A program made the translations under genes and the position numbers. From assembly GCF_000344685.1 (NCBI RefSeq), contig NW_006920413.1, positions 726,662-790,661 on the forward strand: DNA of 64,000 nt. The letters run 5' to 3'. The notes under the pieces were generated by a model. The model was not told the DNA's origin, did not search any database, and saw only the letters and a program-made list of their open reading frames with translations. Source of the DNA: Gloeophyllum trabeum ATCC 11539 (Eukaryota; Basidiomycota; Agaricomycetes; Gloeophyllales; Gloeophyllaceae). Below are positions 45,768 to 57,929 of the stretch, in pieces. The first letter of the stretch is position 1. Each line of letters begins with the position of its first letter.

Positions 45768-48377
45768 TTGGTAGTATAATGGAGATAGTCCATATACATA
45801 CACATTTTATTCTACTTAAATATTCCGTCGTTCACTTTCGCATGTGGTGTTTATTTGGTTGGATCTTCGTTGCATCCCATACACTTTGGTATATACGCAT
45901 CCGCCGTCCTCCCCTTGAGCTTCCTTGTATTTGGACATCGTCATCGCCCTCGCTGTTTTGTTTCACTGTGTGCCGTCAACTGTAGCATGTGTGTATAGCT
46001 CTCCCTGAAACGATATTTTCAACTCTCTAATGACTGATTTCAGCTGTGAGTCTCTTCGTGCAATCATCCATTATGAACGGAAGGGACGCATGCAGAATTC
46101 GGGACCATACACATTTCGATTCCATATCATCTTCATATAAACGTAGTGCAGGCACATCCAATCCATCTGCCGCAGTCTAGGATCATAGCCAACACTTAAT
46201 AACGTCGCGAAATAGCTGCCTTTAGATTTCGAAGAGCTGTGGTTTACATGCTGCGGGCTCCCTGGGCTGGAGGTACTGCCGGGAGGACTCGGAACGTCCC
46301 CCGCGCTGAAAGATAGCGAGGTTCCGTAAAAGCCCTAGGTAGTTCACCGGGAGTCTGAAGGCACGAGTATCTCTTCGAACACGATACATAGGTGCTTTTG
46401 TCTACCACAGGCATCCCATCGACCCCTATGCCCTCGCTGGCTTCAGCTTATGGCATCCCGCCCATGATACAGCAAGCATGTGGACAGAAAGGGCCCAGGG
46501 CATAAAGACCGTCTTCTACGGCGTTCGAGTCAATAATCTTCATGCAAGCCTGGACAATGCTGCACAAGGGCTGGTACTTGTACATTGACCCCATTGCCAA
46601 AAATGCTACGCAAAATTGCCACACTTGCCGGAATGGAATCTCAGAAGCAGGACGAGATGCCGAAAAGCGCATGGCCGCGGACCGTCGTGCGTGGATGCGA
46701 ACGCCACGAAGCCTCAGAGAAGCGTATATATAGCTTCGACGGTGATTCTCCGGGACCGATAGCTTCCATGCTATGCAGCTATGTCGCTTTGTTGACGAGA
46801 TCTCGACCTTGGAAGAGGGTGGCATTGCTGCAGCTCCAAAGTCCAGGCTACAAGTGGAGCAGGTCCGGAACTGGAGGAATGCAGTGACTGAAGGTCAGAA
46901 TGGACGGAAAAGGTGTATATTTCCGAGAGGTCGATTTCGCTGTATACAACAGAAGACGGAGAACCCCGCACCGTAAGTTTATGAAGCCCTACGTCCGCAG
47001 CTGCATGTCCGACAATTCAGTCGCAGAGAGGAATACCGGCAGTAGATGAAGACTGCGCGAAATAGAACCCAGCCTATTCGTACATGACACTTTCGTCGAC
47101 TGAACCTTGAGAGCCGTGAGTGCACCGCGGCTATTCCTGGCTTCGACAGCGGAAGCTTTGGAGCGGCCGATGAGCCAATATCTTTGTTCCCGAGCCAAGA
47201 CCAAGTGCGAGCGAGAGCAGAGGCGAACCTGAAGAGGGGCGCGCGCGACGAAGGCCGTTCGAGCTACAAGCACAGGCATACGACTGGAGGGACGCGGCAG
47301 CCCTACCACACAGAAAGGCTGGAGAGGATATCGAGCATCCTTCCGAGGTGCAGGCACGGCTGGTCTAGTGTGGAGCCGTATATATGTAGGGGGAACGATC
47401 GACATGTTATGCCCATGGTGCGACACCGGGATGTCTCCTGCGTGGGCGACGAAGGCACCCGCGACCTTACCTGTGTGAACCGTCGGCAAGGAAGCCGCGT
47501 CGAATGAATGAAAGAAGAGCGTTGTCTGGAAAGGACGTAAAACAGACTGCAGGCACGATTGCTGTTGCTGCCCGGCGAAGGCTTCGTCGGTGAGAATCCT
47601 TCTGCCTGCCCCACATCCTTGGATCTGCGCGGGAATTACGGCGGCAGGTCCAGGTCGAATGCCGGAGAAAATGGTCTGTTTCATCGCTTTGTCCGGTCCT
47701 AGAATTCCAGCCGGCCGTCGCGGAGACCAGAGAGCCGCAGAGCCCAACAGCTCCAAAGGAGTCCCGAGGCATTGAAAGGTACCGGTACAGCGGCGTTCTT
47801 CATGCTTCTGACGCAGCAAGGGAGAACTTGGGCTTGGCAAGGAGGGTAGGGAGTCAATTTATGGCAGGCGGCAAAATAGTGGACAGCATGTAGTCAAAAG
47901 GAACCTAAGATGGTTGAATACAGAATTGCTTTGAATAACCGTCGGTGAGCGGGACATGCACAGGATGCGGAATAGTGTCTTATTTAGCCGTCGTGCCGGA
48001 TATCCGTAGGCAGAAACAAGTCACCGCTGGTTTTCGAGAACAGGGTAGCCGCAAAGCAAATACAGAGCTAGGCGCTGAAGCCCAACAGCCCAAACCCGTG
48101 GCTATGAAGAGTCCATGCTTATCTGTACGATCGTCCGAGACCAGCGGGATATAGCAGGGAGAAATGCCTTGCAGTTGAAATGCGATTACTTTGAGCCTTT
48201 TCTTCGGCAGATGCATCAATGGGCCGGAACTGGGAAAACAGAGACACAGAATTGGAGACTCTTGATATGGTTTCGCCGCTCTGCATCGGAAGGGACGGAT
48301 CTTCCAAGTGGGCAAGGGTGAATCAACCAGGGTTGACACGGCCACCGAAAATAAACGTCGAGAGATGAAAGATAGCC

Positions 48378-48860
48378 CGTCAGCTATTCCGCAGCAGGAT
48401 TGAGCTCAACTAGGCTCCGTTCCGGTCCGTTGGGGGCTCGCGTTGCTTTATTCAGAAAAAACTGCCCCAGAAGAGAGATATGCGAGCAACCGATGAGTGC
48501 GAACGGGAATTCGGTGAACATGCGGCAGGCTATGAGATACCAGAAGTCTCCCCCTCCAGAAGCAGATACGGCAAGTCCAGAGTCCAGCGATGCAGGCTCT
48601 TGATATGGTTTGCACAACCCCATTTCGTGCAGGGTTGAACTCGACTGGGATCTGTTCCTATCCGTCCAGCTCGCGTTGCAGTCGCCAGAAAATCAGAGGA
48701 GATGCGAGCAACGAGACTCCGAACGAGGCTAAGCGAGCCCCCGGAGGACCGGTGAATACGCGGTAGGTTACGAGACAGCACGAACCCGCGTCTCTAGAAA
48801 CAGGATACGGCAAGTCTAGGGTCAAAGGCGGGAGGCGATTGATACGGTTTGCACCCATCT
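48378..48860. repeat. Two degenerate tandem copies of a ~240-bp unit
   Basis: Copy 1 is about 48378-48618 and copy 2 about 48620-48860. Matching pairs in the same order include GATATGCGAGCAAC / GATGCGAGCAAC, CGGTGAACATGCGGCAGGCT / CGGTGAATACGCGGTAGGTT, and GATACGGCAAGTCCAGAGTC / GATACGGCAAGTCTAGGGTC, ending TTGATATGGTTTGCAC / TTGATACGGTTTGCAC. Many differences are C/T or G/A. A further TTGATATGGTTT lies at about 48263-48274, suggesting a third, more worn copy. Confidence 0.75.
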
Positions 48861-49094
48861 CGTGGAGATCGCCCGTGGGCGATTAGGTCTTCAAGCTTCA
48901 GGCCGTGTTTATCTAGCATGTTCGATCCGAGAGCGACCACGGTTGAGCCGGATAGGCACAGAACGCAGCATCTTCTTGTAAATATAGACTGAGTAGATTA
49001 TGACTTGGATCAGGAACAAATTGGTGCGGGGCTCGCGGGCGTCGAAGCCAGATCAGAGCACGCCATCAACGTGAGGGTACGGGCGGGTTGGTTG

Positions 49095-49725
49095 GAATCA
49101 AGCACTTGATGCATGTTGTGTGGTACGGCGCCGCAGCAAACAGGTTCAATATTAGGAAGAGGCGCCGCGTGCAGTGCACCCGCATGGGCCCATAAGCACT
49201 GACCGTCTGGATATTCCCGTCAAGTTTCGAATCCACCAACCCGCGTGCGTTCGTTATCAAGGTATTGATTGAGGCGGGATTCGACAACCAAATCGTAGCA
49301 GAGAAGCTGTTGGTGAGAACGCCTTGCGCCGGCGGATGACGGTTAGGGTCAAGCAAAGCGCCTCCTGACAACATGGACCACAGAGACGACAGTCATTACC
49401 GATTCAAAAACAATAAGGAGGTGAGCATGTTGCACTTGGAGTGATTGAATGTGTTGTGGTGCGTTGATTCCGTGTCAACAAAGCCAATGGAGGCAGGTCA
49501 TAGATTGGGTCCTTCAATGCCCCCAGTCTTGCTGCGCTGTGGCTCTCGGACAAGCAAGCAAAACGACAGCACCGTCGAGTACACCCACATGGCCCCATAA
49601 GCACCGACCTTCGAGTCCGCAGCAAGGACATCAACGGAAGTCCGAGCAGCATGCAGTCATTTTCAAGGTGCTGCAAGATTTGAATATCAAAGAAGCTGTT
49701 GATGAGTACATATGTGCTCAACGAA
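49095..49725. repeat. Two degenerate copies of a second repeat family
   Basis: Copy 1 is about 49095-49320 and copy 2 about 49445-49725. Matching pairs are CACCCGCATGGGCCCATAAG / CACCCACATGGCCCCATAAG (49177 and 49580) and CACTGACCGTC / CACCGACCTTC right after. Further on, translated frames match: FVIKVLIEAGFDNQIVAEKL and VIFKVLQDLNIKEAVDEYIC. The repeat therefore probably comes from a coding sequence, now decayed or rearranged. Confidence 0.6.
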
Positions 49726-51033
49726 CGTGGGTGCCGGCGATGGATAGGGCCCAGTGGTTGATGACATCGTGGGGGACCGCAGAAACCACTCAGAAGGTGA
49801 CCATTTGCAAACCAGAAGGAGGGCGAGGACGTCAGATTCGAGTGATTCCATTCGCACTTGAAAGAGTGTTACACATGTCATTGTGCGTATCCCCCAGTTC
49901 CATGTTAGGTCCCTCAGAGCTCCGAGGCCTAGACCGTGCTGCGGCGCTCGGGCAATCGGATGCACAGCAACGAAAACAAGAGGACCCTCTCGCTCCCTCT
50001 CGGTGGGTGGCTGCGCCACTTCCGTAACGATGCGGCTTCCAGATCGGCTTCAGGTGATGGCCTGTTATAGCGCGCCATGCCAAATCAGCGACGAAATGTA
50101 TGTGATCCACGTTTCTGCCGATAAGTGTCCGTGGCTATGCTATGTAGAGGGGATCCGCGACCGAGCAGGGACGGAGACTGAGATAGGTCATTGGAAATGG
50201 GCGCCACAACGATGGTGGAAGGTGACGGAGCCTGCAGGCCAGCAGCGGAAGCAGATAAAACAGACGGCGATTGCGCAGATTAGCCTGAAGCGGGCAAACA
50301 AGGTCGAGGGCCGGGCGAGGTGAGACCTTCCGGTGCACGCCTGATACATAGAACGGGGAGCTTCACACCGGCGGGGGGGTCTTGATGAACTCTTGTCGCA
50401 GATTGCCGGGGGTGCTGGCTTGGAAGGAGGAGAACGATAGTGCGGAACGCAGTTTGCATGCGTGCTCGACATGGCGCAGCCTGGCACGGATAAAGCTCGC
50501 GGCCGAGGAGAGAACAGTCACCATGGCGCGGCGTGAGGTAAAATCGGTCGGTTGTCGCGTCGCGCGACGAGCAGGTCTGGGCCTGCTGTCTGGAGCGTCG
50601 GGAGTGCCATGTATCGGGATGAAATCACTGCTTATCGCGAGGGAAATGCTGTGCAAGCCTGTCCGGAACGGCGGAGGGAGGGCCCGGCGGCAGGAATCGA
50701 TGCCTCGGTCTGCAGCGGAAGAAACGTCCGGAGACCCGGCGGACCACCCGCGGAAGTATGTCCCCGCCGAATAGGGAAATAGGACCGGACCCGAAGGTAC
50801 GTCACTCGGCGCGCCGGGATAAGTCGCCGGACGGACGATACACCACTTGCCATGGCTGCAAAAATGATTCCAGGCTTGTTATATCCCTGCTGCAACCCCT
50901 CGCTGCGTCTTCCATCGCCCGTCCCACAGCCAGCGCTGCGTTTGTTTGCTGCCTAGATCCCTTCTTCCATTCCAGCGGGATTCACAGGCGATCTGCAGCT
51001 TACGTCTAATTTGGCGTCCTTGTGGCAGTCACT

Positions 51034-53476
51034 ATGCCATTCAGTCTGACCAGGCCCTCTTCGCCATCACGCGGAGACCGAGAGAACCACCCACTGCATC
51101 CCAATGATGTCGATTCTCTTTCTTCAGCCGTCCATGCCGCCCTCGCGGGTGCTGCAGCCCAGCCTGTCGCCCCTCCTCCTCCTCCTGACTACGACAACAT
51201 GTACAGCGAGAAGGACAAGGCTCATTCCAGCCTCGACATCGTCGTCAACTCCGACACACTCTTCCTCAAGGGCACCGGCGTCGACGTAGAGCCCGCCCTG
51301 CTCTCCGGCAATGTCGTCCTTAACCTCACAGAGCCCACTTCTATCAAGGAGATCACGCTCGTGTTCAGAGGCAAGGCACGCTTACCCAACGCTGCAAACG
51401 AACCGTACGTGTCTCCCATATCACTCATACTACAATCTCTCACACCCTCTTGCCACCAGCTTGTCACTGAACACTTCACCCCTAACATACCTCGTATGCA
51501 GTCACGACTGGTCCTTCCTCGAAGGCGAGAAGAAGCACAGTCATACTCTCAAGGCCGGGCGACACTACTTCCCGTTCCAGCTCCAGGTCGGTGGCTCTCT
51601 GCCATCCAGCCTATTTACCACTGTCCTGGGTGGCGCGTCCGTCCATTACAAACTGCGCGCTGTAGCAGTCCGCCCGGGGTTCGCCCACAACATGCAAGCA
51701 GTCCTGCCTATCACCATCATGCGCTCCCTCGCCACCGAGGCCCTCGAGTACCAGCAGACCCTCGAAATCGAGAACACATGGCCCGAAAAGCTCATGTACT
51801 CCATCATGATCCCGCACAAGGCATGGGCCGCCGGCGACCGGCTCACCGCGATCGTCAAGTTCTCCCCGCTCGCCAAGGGCGCGCGCGTGCTCAACGTGAG
51901 CACGACCGTCAACGAGACGATCAAGCTCTACCTCCGCGCGGGCTGCCAGGAGAACACGCGCGTGATCTCGACGACGCGCCACGAGCTCGTCGACGGGCGC
52001 GCGGTGTGCGTCGAGGAGTACCAGAACCGCTTCCGCGTGCCGCTCATCGAGGGGCGCGCGCACGTCCCCGTGCGCGGGTCCAAGTCCGTGCCCTCGACGC
52101 CGCACCCCGAGCCGGCGGGCCCGTCCGCGGCGCTCGGCTACTTCCCGCAGGTGCACGCGCCGAGCAGCGCAGAGGGCGCGGGCCCGCAGCAGCGGTTCCC
52201 CGGCGAGGGCGAGGCGGGCCCCTCGTCCGCCCCCGCCCCCGCGCACGCGTCGCACGAGCGCGCGCTCATCGACCCGGACATCCCCGAGGAGATACTCTCG
52301 TCCGACGACGTGGTCACGACGCTGGACATCACGATCCCGCTCACCGCGACGCCGACGCACACGCTCGAGCCGATCATCGTCTCGCACCGCATCCGCTGGT
52401 CGATCCTGATCGGCAACCGCGACGGGCACACGTCGGAGCTGCGCTGCTCGCTGCCGCTGCATGTCCTGGACCACCGGCTGCTGGAGGAGGCGCGCGCGGC
52501 GACCGCGGCGACGAGGCGGCTGTTGCTCGGCGGGGGCGAGCATGGGAACGAGGAGGAGGAGGAAGAGGCGGAGCTCCCGAGCTATCCGGCCCATGTGCGC
52601 GATCGGGTGGCGGACCCGTATATGTCGGAGGGGTCGTACACCGTTGCGAACCCGTATGCGGCGTCTGGGGCTGCGACGCCGTCGACGCACGGGCTGCCGT
52701 CGGGAGCGCGGACGCCTTATGCGACATCGTCGGGTGTTGCTTCCCCAGTATCGGAAGGTCGACCTTCTCTGGCGTTCGCGACAGGAAGTACCCCTCCGAT
52801 GATCAACGGGGGCACCAGCGTTCCCCTAGACCTCGTCAACTCCGAGCTACTTGCATCGCTAGCGCAGCAGAACCAGGGGCCGTCCCCGCCGACAACGTCC
52901 GCAAACACTCCGCCAGACTCGTCCGCTGCGAGCCGGCCATCGAGTCGCGGCGGGAGCAGAAGAGGGAGCCGACGCCCGAGCCGCGCGTCCTCGCCCGAGC
53001 GCGGGGGGTCGCATACACCGCACACGCCGCAGGAGACCTACGTGCACGGCGGCTCGGCGAGCCGCGGCGCGCACGGGCTGTTCCACATCTCGATGAAGCC
53101 CTTCACGTCGCTCACCTCGACGTTCTCGCTCGGCTCGCGCAGCCACGGGCACACGCCGACGCACCACCCGAGCCACTCCGCGTCCTCGTCCGACCTCGCG
53201 AGCCTCCGGCACGCGCCGTCGCAGCCGACGACGCCCGGCGTGAGCCAGGACCCCAACTCGGGCGCGGGGCTGCTCCACCGCGCGTTCACGGAGGTGCCGG
53301 ACTATGAGAGCGCGTCGCGCCCCGGGGGCGGGCTGCCGCCGCTGTCGAGCCTCACGGGCCTGCCGTCGTACGAGGAGGCGGAGCGCGCGGACAGGTCGTC
53401 GAGTGATTCCGACCTCGCGAGCCGGTTCGCGCAGGGCCGGGCGCGCGCGCCTGTTGCCAGCGGTCTGCGGACATAG
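51034..53476 (+). CDS. Alpha-arrestin (arrestin-like trafficking adaptor)
   Basis: Exons 51034-51404 and 51502-53476 give 781 residues. The start is ATG 51034 (MPFSLTRPSSPSRG); the open frame to 51022 begins with GTG. The arrestin N domain contains SLDIVVNSDTLFLKGTGVDV and PTSIKEITLVFRGKARLPNA, then HTLKAGRHYFPFQLQVGGSL with the GxHxFPF hallmark and LPSSLFTTVLGGASVHYKLR. The C domain includes PEKLMYSIMIPHKAWAAGDR and a V-rich strand region. The 300-residue tail is serine-rich, with PY-like motifs PPPPPDYDNMY (N-terminal), LPSYPAH and LPSYEEAE. Yeast ART proteins use these to recruit the ubiquitin ligase Rsp5 and send plasma-membrane transporters to endocytosis. The cargo is unknown. The coding sequence is extremely GC-rich. 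Confidence 0.92.
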
Positions 53477-54119
53477 TAATGGCGGGTGCAGGGGTATTTA
53501 TTATGGGATGTGGTATAGTGCAGGACGAGGGACCTTGCCCATGTTGTTGTTGTTTCTCCATTTGTTAATTATCGACACCCAGCTCATAGACTATAGACTC
53601 GTTTGGGATCCCCTCGCAGGTAGCGCGACGCATGACATGCACGATGGTAGCGTTTATATAGATTCCTCGACTCCTTATCTAAGTACTTAATGCCTTCGTA
53701 TCTGTTGTCTCACAATCGCATAGAGCGTCTCGTTATTGGCTATGTATGATGTAGGAAGTACAAGAGACCCGGATCATGCAATTCACTGAATGTATAATTA
53801 GTCATGGAACGGTGGATTACAAGCTGGAGCGGCAAGGCGTTGAGTATCGGGTGATGTATACACCGCTTTCTGTAGCACGGCCGGGTATTCCCGGCATCAT
53901 TCACTTAGAAATGCTTCCGTCATGATCAATTGAGTGTACAGCGTACGTATACCCTCGTATATGTCAGACAAGATAATGTATAGCAAATTTGCTCACAGTA
54001 AGTACAGCATTTACTCTACCTCTAGCGGGGCGAGTCTAAGAATAATGATCAAACCCATACAACCTAGCACTATGAAGATAACCCAACGAGACTTCCTCAG
54101 AGGACCTGACTCCAGGCCT
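53477..54119. terminator. Convergent 3' region
   Basis: 643 bp between the arrestin stop (plus) and the cytochrome c peroxidase stop (minus). AT-rich compared with the arrestin coding sequence. No gene was recognised. Confidence 0.45.
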
Positions 54120-55820
54120 CTACTGCTTGGACTCCGCCTGCTGCTCCTCGAGAGTCTTCATGATCCAAGGCTCAGAGGTGGCCCACTGGGACTCGGGCAC
54201 GCCAAGTTCAAGCAATCTGGAGAAGGCCTTGGAGAAGCTGATGGCGACAGATGATTAGCGGTTCAATCCTACGCTCGATGCGCCGGAGTCAACTCACTCT
54301 TTGAACCACAGGTCCTGATCCTCAGCGTAAGCCTTGGCGTATTTCCTGAAGCTCTTGTCCTGAGTAAGCACGTAGTCCGTGCTGCAAATTGAGGACGTCA
54401 GAAACTAAGCGTTTCACAGGATTTAAACAGTGACTACTCACGGCAGCATCATGAGAGATCCGGTCTTCTTGTCCACGAATTGCTTGGGGCCGTTCCACTT
54501 TTTCCATACCCACCTGAGGTGCGATGACACGCTTAGCGGTGCTGTGATACCTGTAGCGGTAACTACTTACTTCTCATCGAAGAGAAGCTTGAAGTAGTCG
54601 TTGGTCACGGTGGTCGGGGAGAATGTCCAAGGGCCTTCAAATCCGGAACTGGCAGACGTATCGTGATTAAACTGCTTATCCCTCGTACGATATCACATAC
54701 CGGTCTGGGTGGCAGCGTCCAAGAGCATGAGCACCAGAGAGAGCGACGATTTCCTGGTCGTTGAAACTGAACAACAGGATGGATTAGCTGTTCGGGTCAG
54801 TCGGCGCCGCGTGAACGTACCCCATACGGTAGAAGATCTATCCAGTGAAATGAAATTAGTAAGCGAAAGCCAGGGACATTCCGTAAGGATATACTAACGC
54901 TTCGCAAATGGTCAGCACCCTGTGAGCCATCGGGGAGGCGACCGTCCGGTGTGCAGTCCGTCTGGAAACCGTCAATTCGTCCGGGCCTCCAGGGGATCTT
55001 GGGCCCTTGCATTTCCTAAGCCGGACGGTCGTCAGTCCTTTCCGTCAATTGCTGACTTTGAGGCAGTTATATACCTGGATAGCGGCAACACCACCGAGAG
55101 TCCACAAATCACCGTAGCTGATCCAAGGGAAGTCCTTCTTGATACCTTCCATCACTTCACGAGCGATGTGGAGACCCTTGTTACCGCCGTGAAGAGATTC
55201 AGGCTCGAAGCGCATAGTGGCAAAATTGCTGAAAAGTATGGCGGTTAGTCTCAGTTTAAACCTTTACGCCGACGATGCAGACCTTCCACCAGTATTCGAT
55301 GCCTTGTCGTAAGTACCAGAGCAATGCCATGCCAAACGAACGAAGATGGGACCGTAAGAACCGTCTTGAATATTATTAGTGTCGGTAAAGGACTGGGCTG
55401 ACTGAGCATACCATCGTAATCACCAGCCTCGTCCATCACTTCAGCAATCCGGTTGTAAACCTAATAATGCTCATGAGTACCACTTCAACGACATCCTAAT
55501 GTTGGGGCCTTTCGGACCTTCTGGAAGTCATCCTTGGATGGGGTAAAGTTGGTCGCAGCCTTAACAGCCTGAGCACCAGACTTGGCAGCAGTCTGAGCTT
55601 GCCTGGCGGTGTCTGAATTGCTTGTAGTCATGTAGTACGCCAGGCCTCCTGCAATGGTAACACCAGCACCGATAGCTGCCCAGAAACCAGTCTTGGATTC
55701 AGAGGATCCAGACGGTCCCGATGCATACTTGCGGAATTGAATCCTGGCCGCCGATCTAGGAGCTGAGACAGCAGAGAAAGCGCCCTTGCAGACAGGCGCC
55801 CTGAACAGTGAGAACGACAT
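54120..55820 (-). CDS. CCP1: Mitochondrial cytochrome c peroxidase
   Basis: Class I haem peroxidase of the mitochondrial intermembrane space that reduces H2O2 with electrons from cytochrome c. The start at 55820 reads [15 protein letters not shown], an import signal, followed by a membrane anchor [18 protein letters not shown], a bipartite presequence as in yeast CCP. Spliced exons then give the distal site [14 protein letters not shown] (Arg, Trp, His), [40 protein letters not shown], and the proximal site [20 protein letters not shown] with the haem His. The radical-site Trp is in [19 protein letters not shown]. It ends [20 protein letters not shown] and [13 protein letters not shown], with the stop at 54120-54122. 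About ten introns of 50-70 nt. Intact. Confidence 0.95.
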
Positions 55821-56799
55821 GTTTGCCGCTGTCGACGGTGGGGGCAAAGAGAGGAAAGTTGTGGACGCAGAGCAAGCGGGAGGACTCGATTGCGGGGTCG
55901 GCTTTAGTACCGACCAATTCGGAAGCGTCACGGGGCTGATGTGTAATGAGAGTGTGGCGCATCCGTTTACCCCGCGTCCGCCTTTGTGGCTTTCGCTGAA
56001 AACACATAAGATATGTTGTGGCCCCCGCTACACTTACTGACTTCGTTCCGAAGGTCTAAAAATGCCGCGAAGCTTACAAGAAGCATGCAACTATAGCTAG
56101 CAGCATTGCAGTGCTGTCTGCGTGCTCTTTTTCTCGGGGTGCGTCCAGCTGACCTCCCACCCAATTCATTCTGTTTTTAACCTTCGCCTGGGACTACAGC
56201 TGCTTCACTGTGGGACAAGTATGGGTATACAACATTGCAACAGCGGTTGATCCTGTCTCTCGACTCGGTTGTTCAACTGTCTGAATGCCAGTGTCCTGTG
56301 CTGGCGCTCGCGAAAGACCATCTTGCTACTGCGGGAACGCTATGTATCCGATAGTTGCATGGATTCGCGTGATTCTTCAGTGGATTTCCGTGCTTCAGGA
56401 CGTATAAGCACCTATGTAGGGAGTGCGCGTGGACGCGGATGTCGTCGGCGCCTTGCCAGAGCTGCAGCTACGACAGCTTAGCACCGCCTCGGCTCAGGTT
56501 TACAACCGCCTCGCGCTATACAACACATGGATGCATATGCAGAATCGAAGGCGCTAATCTTTGCTCTGCCTCTTGAATGGTGATCTCGATGCTCCGGTTC
56601 TATCGAGCTACAGCTCCTCCGAGGTGCTCTATGAATCTGGCGTTACCTGAGCACAGCAGCAAGACGAAGCCGACCTCATATGTACATTTTTGGATGCATA
56701 CATCGTATCTTAAAAGGTGCGGATTGTAAGCACCTGGACTTCAATCCCCTTCTCCTTACGACCTTTCCCAACACTATCGGGAAAACCACTCTGTACAAC
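55821..56799. promoter_or_regulatory. Divergent intergenic region (CCP1 / DUF6699-like)
   Basis: About 980 bp between two divergent genes. It should contain both promoters. The ORFs here (such as 56269-56481) show no recognisable product or splice partners. Confidence 0.45.
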
Positions 56800-57588
56800 A
56801 TGGCGGACTACCCATCTTGGCAGCCGGGATGGTACCCCCCACCTCCTCACGGCTACAGTCCCCGTCCACCTCTTCATGGTGGTTTGGGCCCGCCACCACC
56901 ACCTCGCGACTACTGTCATCCAATGTATCTTACCTATCGTCCTTTCCCATATTGGACCCAGCGTGCGTATCATGGACAGCCTGTTCCACCACAAGGTGTT
57001 TATCTCTGTGCAACTTGATGCCTTCATGTCGCTGATACGGCTTTGGTAGCTCCACGACACCAAGCGCCATTCAAGGCAAATAAATCTGCGTACCCCGAGA
57101 TCAGCCCTATTCTGGCGTGCGATATGACGTTCATAAAATACGACGTGCGTAAGGCACCCGAACACGGAATGGACATGGGCTGTTACTATGGCTTTTCCGG
57201 CCGGAGCGCGGGTGCTAAGAAAGAATTAACAACGCTCCATCTAATTTCAAAGGACTTCCCTTGGAGTTTCACGGTGGAGGGCGACGAAGCGAAGCCGATA
57301 ACATGCAACGATGTGTGGCAAAAGCTCCACGAAGAGCTGGAGCTCGCTCTGGAAAACTGCCTGTGGGGTGCGTTAGATGACAAAAGGAGAAGAAAAATTG
57401 TGGCCAATTTTGAGCACAGAAAGCGCGAAGACAAGGAGGGGGATACTCAACTGATGAGGATGGACTGGCTTGGCCGCCGCACTGTATTTGTGGGAGTCGA
57501 GAAAGACGACGCTTTTGCAAAGTCGAGAGCCTTACCGGGCAGCGATGATGGTGAAGAGACCTGGGTCGTGAAAATGGAGAAGTGGTAG
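56800..57588 (+). CDS. DUF6699-like basidiomycete protein
   Basis: Exons 56800-56995 and 57050-57588 total 735 nt and give 244 residues. The N-terminal 75 residues are proline/tyrosine-rich (SWQPGWYPPPPHGYSPRPPL) and disordered. The rest shows a pattern I associate with DUF6699: SPILACDMTFIKYDV, LHLISKDFPWSFTVEGDE, CNDVWQKLHEELELALENCL, KIVANFEHRKRED, and finally MDWLGRRTVFVGVEKDD. Such proteins are frequent in mushrooms and have no known function. The start context and single 54-nt intron are clear; the domain name is from memory of the pattern and not tested. Confidence 0.75.
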
Positions 57589-57874
57589 GACGTCGACGTG
57601 TTCTCGTATTGTTTATCGATAACGTATGGCTGCTGAACATCTCATCTTAGTGTACACTCATTACGCTCAATACCCATATAGCATTTGGCTCTGCCGGGTA
57701 TTTGTATGATTCATAAAGTGTATGTACAGTACTAGTCGAAGTACTAGGTGGTCTTAGAGTACCCGTCAGTTAGTAGCTGATGATGTGAATCTTCGGGATT
57801 GCCCGAATCCACCCGCCACCTGCACACAATGCGTCGTTCTCATTGATGGCTCGCTATCTGAGTCCTCAACTTCT

Positions 57875-57898
57875 GTCCCCTTCGGGGTGACATACGAA

Positions 57899-57929
<31 letters not shown>

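Larger units (their letters stand above)
45768..51033. other. Gene-poor, repeat-bearing region
   Basis: 5.3 kb with no gene I can name. It contains two families of degenerate direct repeats (listed separately) and several broken coding-like stretches. At 46410-46590 a plus-strand frame reads YALAGFSLWHPAHDTASMW and then meets a stop. At 46773-46976 a 67-codon ORF reads EISTLEEGGIAAAPKSRLQV. At 49449-50027 a 192-codon ORF includes VIFKVLQDLNIKEAVDEYIC. These look like relics or fragments of an unrecognised family. The last 700 bp hold the arrestin promoter. Confidence 0.5.

Noticed and set aside
46989..47840. 283-codon minus-strand ORF
   Set aside because: Long but with no recognisable motif, no conserved-looking folded segments and no splice partners. 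It lies in the repeat-rich decayed region. Kept as possible chance.
51611..52690. 359-codon minus-strand ORF over the arrestin gene
   Set aside because: Arginine-rich antisense shadow of a GC-rich coding sequence, no domain features.
51022..53307. 761-codon plus-strand ORF over the arrestin gene
   Set aside because: After the shared first exon it is in a different frame from the arrestin domain and consists of Arg/Ala/Pro-rich sequence typical of a GC-rich shadow frame; the other frame carries all arrestin motifs after a clear intron.
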